A DNA stretch of 64,000 nt. It comes from DUZB01 sp963747555 (GTDB lineage: Bacteria > Desulfobacterota > DSM-4660 > Desulfatiglandales > Desulfatiglandaceae). The stretch lies in assembly GCA_963747555.1 (NCBI GenBank), contig CAVVFZ010000029.1:1-64000 (forward strand), read 5' to 3'. A program made the position numbers and the translations under genes. The notes under the pieces are model-generated. The model did not search any database. It was not told the origin of the DNA and saw only the letters and a list, made by a program, of their open reading frames with translations. Positions 11,397-20,300 of the stretch are shown in pieces (position 1 is the first letter of the stretch; each line of letters starts with the position of its first letter).

Positions 11397-12014
11397 ATGA
11401 AATCTTCGCGGTTTGAAGCGCTGTTTCTGGATATCGGGGGCGTTCTTCTCACCAATGGTTGGGATCGCCACATGCGCAGGAAGGCGGCGGAAAAGTTCGG
11501 GCTCCAGTATGAGGAGATGGACGAACGCCATCACCTGACTTTCGACACCTATGAAGAGGGCAAATTGAGTCTGGATGAATATCTCCTCCGCCTGGTTTTC
11601 TACAGGGAGAGGCCATTTACACAAGAGCAGTTCAAAGAATTTATGTTCGCCCAGTCCCGACCCCTGTCGGAGATGATTGATTTTATTTTTCAATTGAGAA
11701 AGAATTACAGTCTCAAAGTGGCGGCGGTGAGCAATGAAGGACGAGAGCTGACCATTCATCGCATCGCGCGGTTCAAGCTGAGGTCGATTTTTGATGTGTT
11801 CATCTCTTCCTGCTTCGTGCACTTTCGCAAGCCGGATAAGGATATCTATCGGTTGGCCCTGGACTGCGTTCAGGTTCCTCCCGAGAAAGTGATATACATC
11901 GATGACCGCGCCATGTTCGTGGAAGTTGCAAAAAGCATGGGGATACAGGGCGTTCATCATACCGGTTATCAGTCCACGCGAACCGCCCTGGAAACACTGG
12001 GCCTTTCCATATAG
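11397..12014 (+). CDS. HAD-superfamily hydrolase (phosphatase-like)
   Basis: This 205-residue protein has the HAD fold: motif I FLDIGGVLL (nucleophile Asp with Gly in the +2 position, as in the YihX-like subfamily), a helical cap, motif II VAAVSNEG, lysine in FRKPDKDIY, and motif IV VIYIDDR. Members dephosphorylate small phosphorylated metabolites; the substrate cannot be read from sequence. It lies 14 bp before gnd, in the same orientation, so a sugar-phosphate role in the pentose-phosphate cluster is a reasonable inference. Confidence 0.82.
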   Translation: MKSSRFEALFLDIGGVLLTNGWDRHMRRKAAEKFGLQYEEMDERHHLTFDTYEEGKLSLDEYLLRLVFYRERPFTQEQFKEFMFAQSRPLSEMIDFIFQLRKNYSLKVAAVSNEGRELTIHRIARFKLRSIFDVFISSCFVHFRKPDKDIYRLALDCVQVPPEKVIYIDDRAMFVEVAKSMGIQGVHHTGYQSTRTALETLGLSI

Positions 12015-12028
12015 CAAAGGAGAAATTC

Positions 12029-13459
12029 ATGAAAGACAAGGAATGCGACATAGGGTTGTTCGGTCTCGGCGTGATGGGCGCCAATTTTGCCCTGAACATG
12101 GCGGATCACGGTTTTTCCGTGGGAGTTTATAACCGCACGAAGGAAAAGACCCGAAAATTCATGGAAGAGAGGGTGGGAGATCGACCGATCCGCGCCGCCT
12201 ATACCGTGGCGGAATTTATCGCGCTGCTGCGCCGCCCGAGGGCCATCCTCATTTCCGTGCCCGCGGGTGAGCCGGTGGACGAGGTCATCGATGAGGTTAC
12301 CCTGGGGCTGGAATCAGGAGACCTGATCGTAGATACGGGCAACTCCCATTTCAGCGATACGGATCGACGGAACCAATCCCTTGCCAAGAATAAATGGTTG
12401 TTCATCGGCATGGGCATATCCGGGGGCGAATCCGGGGCCCGCCACGGACCGAGCCTCATGCCGGGCGGCTCCAAAGAAGGATATGAACGCATTCGACCCA
12501 TCGTGGAAGCGGCCGCCGCCCGGGTAGACGGGACCCCCTGTGTCGCTTATCTGGGTCCGGGATCCGCGGGGCATTATGTGAAGATGGTTCATAACGGCAT
12601 CGAATACGGGATCATGCAGATGATCGCCGAGACCTATGATCTGATGAAACGCGGCATGGGGTTTGATGCCGATCAGCTCCACCAGGTCTATCACGCATGG
12701 GCACAGGGAGAGCTTAACAGTTATCTGATGGAGATTACTTCGGACATTTTTCTCCGCAAAGACGAAAAGACGGGCAAGCCTCTGGTGGATATGATTCTGG
12801 ACCAGGCCAAACAGAAAGGTACGGGTGAATGGACCTCGGAAACGGCGCTGAAACTGCAGGTGCCCCTTTCCACGACCCATATGGCCGTAACCGCGAGGGA
12901 CATGTCCGCTTACAAGGAGGAGCGAAAGATCGCGGCGGGAATACTCCACGGACCGGATAAAACCGACCCGAAACCCGGGAAGGACTTTATCGACAAACTG
13001 GAGGGCGCTCTTTACGTGGGAATGGTGAGCTGCTACGCCCAGGGCATGGCCCTGCTGCGACAGGCCGGCAAGGCCTATGACTACGGACTGAGTCTGGAAA
13101 CGGTCGCGACCATCTGGAGAGGAGGATGCATTATAAGGGCGAAATTGCTGGAAGATATCCGGAAGGCCTATGCGCTTAAGCCAGATCTTCCAAACCTCCT
13201 GCTGGACCCCGGGCTAAGCAAAGCGGTGGTGGCCAGGCAGGAGAATCTGAGGGATGCGGTCTCCACGGCGGCTCGTCTGGGCATACCCGCGCCGGGGTTG
13301 ATGGCGTCTCTGTCCTATTTCGATGCATACCGCAGTGAACGGCTGCCCGCCAATCTCCTCATGGCGCAGCGGGATTACTTCGGCGCCCACAAATATGAGC
13401 GAATCGACAGCGAGGGGACGTTTCATACCCGCTGGATGGATACAAAGGAGGAAAAATGA
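12029..13459 (+). CDS. gnd: 6-phosphogluconate dehydrogenase, decarboxylating
   Basis: Gnd oxidises 6-phosphogluconate to ribulose-5-P and CO2 with NADP+ (or NAD+). The 476-residue frame is intact. It has GLFGLGVMGANFA (Rossmann glycines), VDTGNSHFSDT, the family signature GISGGESGARHGPSLMPGG, the catalytic lysine region HYVKMVHNGIEYG, and C-terminal AQRDYFGAHKYER. A ribosome site (AAAGGAG) precedes it. The stop overlaps zwf as ATGA. Together with zwf it forms the oxidative pentose-phosphate branch; no separate pgl (lactonase) gene is seen here. Confidence 0.96.
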   Translation: MKDKECDIGLFGLGVMGANFALNMADHGFSVGVYNRTKEKTRKFMEERVGDRPIRAAYTVAEFIALLRRPRAILISVPAGEPVDEVIDEVTLGLESGDLIVDTGNSHFSDTDRRNQSLAKNKWLFIGMGISGGESGARHGPSLMPGGSKEGYERIRPIVEAAAARVDGTPCVAYLGPGSAGHYVKMVHNGIEYGIMQMIAETYDLMKRGMGFDADQLHQVYHAWAQGELNSYLMEITSDIFLRKDEKTGKPLVDMILDQAKQKGTGEWTSETALKLQVPLSTTHMAVTARDMSAYKEERKIAAGILHGPDKTDPKPGKDFIDKLEGALYVGMVSCYAQGMALLRQAGKAYDYGLSLETVATIWRGGCIIRAKLLEDIRKAYALKPDLPNLLLDPGLSKAVVARQENLRDAVSTAARLGIPAPGLMASLSYFDAYRSERLPANLLMAQRDYFGAHKYERIDSEGTFHTRWMDTKEEK

Positions 13460-15007
13460 AAACCGGTTTGCATCCCGAACCCACGGTATTTGTCATCTTC
13501 GGCGCCGGAGGCGACCTGGCCTGGCGCAAACTGATTCCCGCCCTTTACAACCTCTTCCTGGACGGCTGGATGCCGAAAGAATATGAAATCCTTGGTCTGG
13601 GCCACGGGGAAATGGGTGAAGAGGATTACCGGGCCTATCTGCGAAAGGGCGTGGACAAATTCTCGCGCAGAGGCAGGGCGAAAAAGGATTCCTGGGACGA
13701 TTTCGCGTCCCATGTCTCTTTCGTCAATGCCGAGTTGGGGGAATCGAAGGTCTATGAGGACATGGCCAAAACATTAGCCGGCCTGGATAAAAAGTGGGAT
13801 ATCCACGCGAACCATATTTTCTACCTGGCCCTGCCCCCCGCCCTGATAGGAGACGTGATAAAAGAACTGGCGGCTGCCGGACTCAACGGAAAACAGGCAC
13901 GGATCGTTGTGGAGAAGCCGTTCGGAAACGATCTTGAAAGCGCCCGGGAATTAAACAGCAGGCTTGGGGAGATCTTTAAGCGAAAAACAGATTTTTCGGA
14001 TCGACCATTACCTGGGCAAAGAAACCGTGCAGAATATCCTGGCCTTTCGTTTCGGAAACGCCCTCTTTGAGCCTGTCTGGAACCGGCGTTATATTGACCA
14101 TATCCAGATCACCGTGGCCGAGGACGTGGGGGTGGAACACAGGGGGCATTATTATGAAAAGGCGGGCGCCCTTCGGGACATGATTCAGAATCACCTGCTT
14201 CAGATTCTCTGTCTGGTGGCCATGGAATCGCCGATCTCGTTGAATGACAACGAGGTGAGAAACAAAAAAGTGGACGTCCTGCACGCGGTCCGGCCCATCC
14301 TTCCGGAAAGTGTTCATCAGCACGCGGTCAGCGGACAATACGGCACGGGATGGATAGCGGGAAAACATGTCAAAGGATACCGGAGCGAACCCCGTGTGGC
14401 CGAAGACTCCTCCACGGAGACCTTTGCCGCTTTAAGGTTGTTTATCGATACCTGGCGCTGGCAGGGTGTTCCCTTCTATATGCGTACCGGCAAGCGCCTG
14501 CCCGCGAAGATTTCGGAGGTTTCCATTCAGTTCCGGGCAGCGCCCCATCAGACCTTTCCTCCGGCCGCACTCAGAGACTGGCATCCCAATCGGCTGATTA
14601 TCTCCATTCAACCCGAAGAGGGGATATTCCTTCGATTTCAGAGCAAGTATCCCGGCCCCGCCATGCGGCTGTCTCCGGTCATGATGCAGTTTTATTATAA
14701 GGAAACCTTTGACATATCTCCCCCCGATGCCTATGAAACCCTGTTGCTGGATGTGATGATCGGCGACGCTACTTTGTTCATGCGGGCCGATCAGGCGGAG
14801 GCGGCATGGGCCATGATAACTCCGATCCTGGAGGCCTGGACCCTGTCAAAACCAACGGATTTCCCCAATTATCAGGCCGGAACCTGGGGGCCGGAAGAGG
14901 CGGAAACCCTTATTGCCCAGGATGGATATAACTGGATGTCGCCTACCTACCTGCAATGCCAGGATGAGACGGCCACCTGCAGGGTAAGCATGGAACCTCG
15001 ATTGTAG
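13456..15007 (+). CDS. zwf: glucose-6-phosphate 1-dehydrogenase, one apparent +1 frameshift
   Basis: Zwf oxidises glucose-6-P to 6-phosphogluconolactone. The N-terminal frame shows the nucleotide-binding stretch FVIFGAGGDLAWRKLIPALY and IVVEKPFGNDL. After the shift come QIFRIDHYLGKETVQN (substrate and catalytic region), YFMRTGKRLP-like YMRTGKRLPAKI and PNRLIISIQPEEGI. The break lies near 13978, where TTTAAGC should read TTTAGC. Deleting that A gives exactly 516 codons plus stop, the normal length. The start overlaps the gnd stop as ATGA. The stop is only 8 bp from the convergent M16 peptidase stop. Confidence 0.92.
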
Positions 15008-15015
15008 TCCAGGCC

Positions 15016-17688
15016 TCATTCCGGATTCGGCCCCAGGCTTACCTGAACGAACCCCTCCGGCCGGATCCATTTGGCGAATGCCGCCTGCACCTCTTTCGCG
15101 GTGATCTCCCTGTATCGCTCCGCCGCCCGGAGGGGCTCGTCCATGGGCAGACCCAGGAGCGCGAGATGGAGCAGGGTCCCGCCAATCCCGTCAAAGCTCG
15201 ATTCGGAAAGGGTCATCTTCTTCAAAAGAAGCATCCTTGCCTGCTGTAGTTCGGCCTCTGTAACAAGGGAGGTTTGCATGTCTCGGAGATCCCTCTTGAC
15301 CAGGTCTCCGGCTCGCGATACATTCGGGGGATCGCAGGCATAGAAGACCTCAAACACGGAACGCGTTTTGCCCACTTCCACTGAGGATTCTACCGCGTAA
15401 ACCAGCCCGGCCTTTTCCCTCAAATCATGATACAGGCGGGTCGCGTAAAAGGCGCCGGAGAGTACATGATTGCCTACCTGCAACGTGTAGTAATCAGGAT
15501 TGAAACGGGTCACTCCCAGGGTCTCGGCCAGCAGCACCGCGTCCTGAACCCTGCTGGCGTCGGGAACGATCGTTTTAGACGGTTTATTCATGGGGACGGG
15601 GGAAAGATCCGTCTCTGGCTTCGGCCCGACAGCCTTCCACGAGCCGAAATATTTCTCTATGGTCGCCTGGGCCCGGGCAGGGGTCACATCGCCGATGAAC
15701 ACCATAGTAGTGAGGTCGGGTCGGAATACACTTTCATAGTAGTCTTTGACGTCACCCAGAGTGAGGGAGGCCACGGTTTCCGGGGTGGGCTGGCGCAATG
15801 CCGGATCTCCCGCGGGGTATAGAGCCTTCAAGAGGGCCCTCTCGAACAGATACTGGGGGCTTTTCAAAAGCCCGGCTACCATGCCTTTGGTCTCCTCCTG
15901 AACGACTGTGAAAGCGGCCTCGGGAAAGCCCGGGTGCAAAAGGTTGTCGGCGAGGAGTTCCACCGCCCGGTCAAGATGATCCGTCAAGACGGCCACGGAG
16001 AAATCAGACCCTACTGAAACACGGGCAGCGATATCATCCAGGGCCTTTTGAAAAGCCAGACGGCCCAAGGTGGTGGTCCCGTAGGAAAAAAGGTTTCCCA
16101 TCACATCGGCGACGCCTTCCCTGCCTTTTGGGGTCTGAAGGTCGGCGTTGTTCTTGACCGTTCCGTAGATGCAGATGGTGGGGCTGATCGACTCCTTTTG
16201 AACGATGAGCCGCAAGCCGTTCGGCAGGACCTTCACGGTGGGGTTTACTCTGGACGGAGGCATGGGCGCTTGAACCAGGGCCTTTTTGGCCCATTCCGGC
16301 AAAGCGACCGGCTTAACTTCCTTTGGAGCAAAAGACTCACTCCCGCGAAAGGTATGCGATGCCCGGGCTTTGCCCCCGGAAGTCGGCCGTAGAATGCCTT
16401 CGATAGCGGTCTTGTTGACGAGATATTTTCGGGCAACCCGATTCACGTCTTCCACCGTGACCTTCTTGATTGCCTCGACATCCTCTTCCGGGGAGTTTTT
16501 CCCTTCCACGGCGAGGGCCTGGGACCACTGAGCGGCCAGATCCTGCACCGAATTTCTGCTAAAAGCAGCATCCGCGACCTCATGACGTTTTGCGGCTTCC
16601 ACGAGTTCAGCGGGCATCCCATCCTTGAGATAGGACTCGATGATGTTCCTTATCCTTCCGACAAGGTCACTGCCGTCCTTTCCATGGGGGAAAGCGCCGG
16701 AGGCATAACCGAAACCCGACCCGGGCAGAAAATCTGCTGAAAAACCCGCCTCCAAGGCCTCCCCTTGCGGGACCAAACCATAGAGATTGCCTCTCTCGCT
16801 GTCCAGGACGTCCGCCAGAATCTGGACTGCCGCAAAATCCGGACTGTCGTAGCCGGGCAGACGATAGGCCACAACCGCCAATCCATAGGGCAGGTCGGTG
16901 TCCTGTTCAATGGTCCCGCCATTCAGTTCCTGTAGTTGGATGGTTGGCCTGGAGGGCAAAGGCTTGGACGGAATCGCTTCAAAGAGCGTCCTCACCATGG
17001 ACAGGGTGCTGCCGGGGTCCACATCCCCAACGATCACCATAATGGCATTGTTCGGCACATACCATGCATCGTAGAACGCCTTGAGCATGTCACCGGTGGT
17101 TTTCTGGAAGGAAGGTCGCGTGCCCAGGGCATCGTGGGCATAGGGTGTGCCTTTAAACATCTTTTGAAGAAGATCCTTATAGAAGACATAGATCGGATTT
17201 GAGAGGTCCTGCGCAACCTCCTGATCGATGGCTCCCCTTTCCTCCTTCCAAAGTCCTTCCGAATCCAACACACCTGACATGCGGATGGCCTCAATCTTCA
17301 GGGCAACTTCCAGATCCTCGGTGGGAACAGTAAAAATATACTGCGTCACTGTTTGCTGCGTATCCGCATTGAACCCACCCCCCATGGCAGCGATGAGAGC
17401 GGAAAGCTGGGCTGCCGAAAGGCCGGGACTGCCTCGGAACATCATGTGTTCCTGAGCGTGGGCCATGCCGGGAAAACCGGGCGGCGCTTCGTCCGAACCC
17501 ACAACGTAGTTGACCATGGTAGTCACGACCGGACTCAAATCGTTGGGCACAATGACTATCCTCAGGCCGTTTTTCAAGGTAGCCCGGACCACTTCCGAAG
17601 CCGACGCCGATCCCGCAAAAAACGCCCACAGCGCCGCCAGGCCGATGAGGATCCAAAGGATGCTCTTCCTTCGCTCTTTCGTTTTCAT
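15016..17688 (-). CDS. M16-family zinc peptidase, exported, two-domain
   Basis: This 890-residue protein belongs to the insulinase/pitrilysin family. After an N-terminal signal segment (about residues 8-31, ending ASAS) the first M16 domain has the inverted zinc motif HAQEH with downstream glutamates in EERGAIDQEV. The second half repeats the fold without the zinc motif, as in many two-domain M16 proteins. The ATG at 17688 follows GGAGGGAACC. The protein probably acts in the periplasm on peptides or misfolded segments. It is divergent from an HtrA-type protease, so the two neighbours may both serve envelope protein turnover (inference). Confidence 0.9.
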   Translation of the reverse strand: MKTKERRKSILWILIGLAALWAFFAGSASASEVVRATLKNGLRIVIVPNDLSPVVTTMVNYVVGSDEAPPGFPGMAHAQEHMMFRGSPGLSAAQLSALIAAMGGGFNADTQQTVTQYIFTVPTEDLEVALKIEAIRMSGVLDSEGLWKEERGAIDQEVAQDLSNPIYVFYKDLLQKMFKGTPYAHDALGTRPSFQKTTGDMLKAFYDAWYVPNNAIMVIVGDVDPGSTLSMVRTLFEAIPSKPLPSRPTIQLQELNGGTIEQDTDLPYGLAVVAYRLPGYDSPDFAAVQILADVLDSERGNLYGLVPQGEALEAGFSADFLPGSGFGYASGAFPHGKDGSDLVGRIRNIIESYLKDGMPAELVEAAKRHEVADAAFSRNSVQDLAAQWSQALAVEGKNSPEEDVEAIKKVTVEDVNRVARKYLVNKTAIEGILRPTSGGKARASHTFRGSESFAPKEVKPVALPEWAKKALVQAPMPPSRVNPTVKVLPNGLRLIVQKESISPTICIYGTVKNNADLQTPKGREGVADVMGNLFSYGTTTLGRLAFQKALDDIAARVSVGSDFSVAVLTDHLDRAVELLADNLLHPGFPEAAFTVVQEETKGMVAGLLKSPQYLFERALLKALYPAGDPALRQPTPETVASLTLGDVKDYYESVFRPDLTTMVFIGDVTPARAQATIEKYFGSWKAVGPKPETDLSPVPMNKPSKTIVPDASRVQDAVLLAETLGVTRFNPDYYTLQVGNHVLSGAFYATRLYHDLREKAGLVYAVESSVEVGKTRSVFEVFYACDPPNVSRAGDLVKRDLRDMQTSLVTEAELQQARMLLLKKMTLSESSFDGIGGTLLHLALLGLPMDEPLRAAERYREITAKEVQAAFAKWIRPEGFVQVSLGPNPE

Positions 17689-18028
17689 GGTTCCCTCCAG
17701 TAACATTCTCCAGAGATATTTTTTTCTGGCGGTTTTCGGACCGCACGAATTCTTCCGGATATTATCGAGACAGGGTAAGAAAGGGAATAATCGATATCCT
17801 GTATTTGTGCGGATGTTCGCCGGTATTTTGGATAAACAGGGATGCCCTGTCCCAGGTTATTTACATTCTTTTCATTCACACCCCCAGAGTAAAAAATACC
17901 GTGAATCCCTCTGACAAATGAGAGTTTCACCGTATTCCATTTGAGCGAATCTTTCCTGTATGCTGTGGGCTGATGCAGGGTCATTAGAGAAATCCAGTGC
18001 GGAAAGTTAGCCATCGGAGGAAGATAAA
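17689..18028. other. divergent intergenic region between two protease genes
   Basis: 340 bp between the M16 peptidase and the HtrA-like protease. No supported gene. The HtrA ribosome site GGAGGAAGATAAA lies at the right end. No promoter could be assigned confidently. Confidence 0.6.
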
Positions 18029-20068
18029 ATGAAAGCAACGAAAAATGTGGTTTGCGTTTTGGTCGCGTCGGCCTGGCTGGCCTTTGGCGGCTTCGGTTTT
18101 CATGTGATTCAAGGAGCCGATGCACAAACGGAAAAAACTTCATCCCCCGCATCCTCCCTGGAGCAACTGGAAACTTATTTTCAAAAGGCCAAAGAAGCCA
18201 TTGGAAACCAGGCCTATGATGAGGCCGCTTCTGAGGTCCAAAAAGGCGCCGACTTTCTGAATACCGAGGCTGGACAGGCCACGGGTCAAGTCAGGGAATC
18301 GCTCCTGCAGGCCGCGAAGGGATTGGATCGATTGGCTTCCGGACTGGAGAAGGGCCAAGTGAAATCAGTCAATGAGGCCGAGGAGCCTCTGTCTCATGCG
18401 GATAATGCCCTGGCCGAATACTATAGCGCCAGGGCCTCCGAATCATGGAAAAAGAAGGCGATATCAGAGACGGGAACCTATTTGAACGCGGCTGCCCTCG
18501 CCCTTGAAAAAGCCTGGGCATGGTCCGGTCGCGCGATCGAATCCGGGGCAGACGCGGCCATCCGCTATGCCAGAGAAGTGGGCGACCGCCTTGAAAAAGA
18601 GGAGGACCAAGTATCCGCGGAGGTTGTCGAGGCAGTGGATAAACTGGGAAAGGAGATTCACGGATTCGAACACAAAAATCTCAAACAATCCAAGAGCAAT
18701 TTGAAAATCGTATCCCTTCGGCCCTGGGACGCAGTTGGGCCTCCCGGGGAGCTGTTGACTGCCATCAGCAGGGTTGCGGAGGAGATCATCCCTTCCGTGG
18801 TGCAAATACTGATAGAAGGAGGGATGGAAGTCCCGAACCCTTTTCTTCCTTTTGAGAGAAGTCCCTTTTTCCGTAAGTACTTTGGCCTTCCCAAAAAGAT
18901 GCCGAAGAAATTCAAAGAAGAATTCGTGGGCCTGGGTACAGGAATCATCATAGACTCCAAAGGGTACATTCTTACCAACGACCATGTGGTCTCCGAGGCC
19001 AAAAAGATCAAGGTCCTTTTATCCGGCGGGGATGAATATCCGGCGGAAGTTGTGGGCGTCGATCCCAAGACGGACCTGGCCATCATAAAAATATCTACCG
19101 GCAAGCCCCTTCCCGAAGTGACGTTTGGAAATTCGGATCAGGTAAAAGTCGGACAATGGGTTGTGGCCATCGGCCAGCCGAGGGGTTTGGACAAAACCGT
19201 GACCCAGGGTATCATCAGCGCCAAGCATCGGACAGGCATTAGCAACCCGAGCGGATATCAGGATTTTCTCCAGACGGACGCCCCGATTAACCCCGGCAAT
19301 AGCGGAGGTCCCCTGCTGACGCTTCAAGGAGAGGTCATCGGCATCAATTCGGCGATAGTCACCCAATCCGGCGGGTTCGAAGGCATCGGGTTTGCCATTC
19401 CCAGCAACATGGCCGTTCCCGTAGCTAATGCCTTGATCTCCCATGGAAAGGTGGAACGCGGCTGGCTGGGGATCAGCATTCAGGAAGTGACCGCGGATCT
19501 GGCCAAATCCTTTGGCCTATCCAGGCCCATGGGGGCCCTGATCGCGGATGTGATGAAGGGCGGACCCGGAGAAAAGGCGGACCTCAAGAGGGGGGATGTG
19601 GTCCTGGAATACAACGGACACAAGGTGCCCGATGCCTCGCGGTTCAGAAACTGGGTATCCGAAACGGCCATTGGGTCGGAGGCGAGCCTTGTCGTTTGGC
19701 GCAACGACAAGAAACTGGAACTGAGCGCCAGAATCGAAAGTATCGAGCAGTTTAAAAAGATGTTGACTCCTTTGGCCAAAGAACGCCTGGGCGTTGTTGT
19801 GGGACCTGTGACCGCAGAGCAGGCAGCCGCGTATGGTCTTCCGGCTCCCATGGGCGTCACTATTCAGTGGTTAGATCCCAAAGGCCCTCTCGGCAAGGCG
19901 GGATTCGAGAAGGGAGACCTGATTCTGGCTATCGACCGTCGCCCCATAGATGGAGTGGACGCATTCCTCAGTATCGCCAGTAGACTGTCGCGTAATCAAA
20001 AGGTTATCCTGCTCGCTCTGGATCACCAAAGCGGGCAGACCAGCTATGTTCAGGTGACGGCCTCGTAA
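18029..20068 (+). CDS. HtrA/DegP-like serine protease with extra N-terminal helical domain
   Basis: A 679-residue exported protease. After a signal peptide (about residues 1-33, cut near GADAQ) comes a roughly 190-residue alanine- and glutamate-rich helical domain, then a trypsin-like domain with His in ILTNDHVV, Asp in PKTDLAII and Ser in PINPGNSGGPLL, then two PDZ domains (about 475-575 and 590-675). Classical DegP is about 450-480 residues and has no such N-terminal domain. It probably degrades or refolds damaged periplasmic proteins. The helical part resembles YfdX-type all-alpha domains by eye only. A good ribosome site GGAGGAAG supports the start. Confidence 0.92.
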   Translation: MKATKNVVCVLVASAWLAFGGFGFHVIQGADAQTEKTSSPASSLEQLETYFQKAKEAIGNQAYDEAASEVQKGADFLNTEAGQATGQVRESLLQAAKGLDRLASGLEKGQVKSVNEAEEPLSHADNALAEYYSARASESWKKKAISETGTYLNAAALALEKAWAWSGRAIESGADAAIRYAREVGDRLEKEEDQVSAEVVEAVDKLGKEIHGFEHKNLKQSKSNLKIVSLRPWDAVGPPGELLTAISRVAEEIIPSVVQILIEGGMEVPNPFLPFERSPFFRKYFGLPKKMPKKFKEEFVGLGTGIIIDSKGYILTNDHVVSEAKKIKVLLSGGDEYPAEVVGVDPKTDLAIIKISTGKPLPEVTFGNSDQVKVGQWVVAIGQPRGLDKTVTQGIISAKHRTGISNPSGYQDFLQTDAPINPGNSGGPLLTLQGEVIGINSAIVTQSGGFEGIGFAIPSNMAVPVANALISHGKVERGWLGISIQEVTADLAKSFGLSRPMGALIADVMKGGPGEKADLKRGDVVLEYNGHKVPDASRFRNWVSETAIGSEASLVVWRNDKKLELSARIESIEQFKKMLTPLAKERLGVVVGPVTAEQAAAYGLPAPMGVTIQWLDPKGPLGKAGFEKGDLILAIDRRPIDGVDAFLSIASRLSRNQKVILLALDHQSGQTSYVQVTAS

Positions 20069-20300
20069 CATCCCATCGCGAACCGAGGGCCTCCCGCACG
20101 GAGGGGAGAGACGGCGACCCCACGCCCGGGCCGCCGCGCGGTTCGAGGATGCCGCCGACGATACGGTGCCCCTTTCGTTCAACATCAAAACCCTTGATGT
20201 CAGGGCCAGGTCAGAGAAAAATGGCGCTGCTTACCGCTTTTGTCGGGTTCCAGGTTTCAGGAAAGGGGCTGTACGGTGCTGACGCCTGACACCCGAAACC

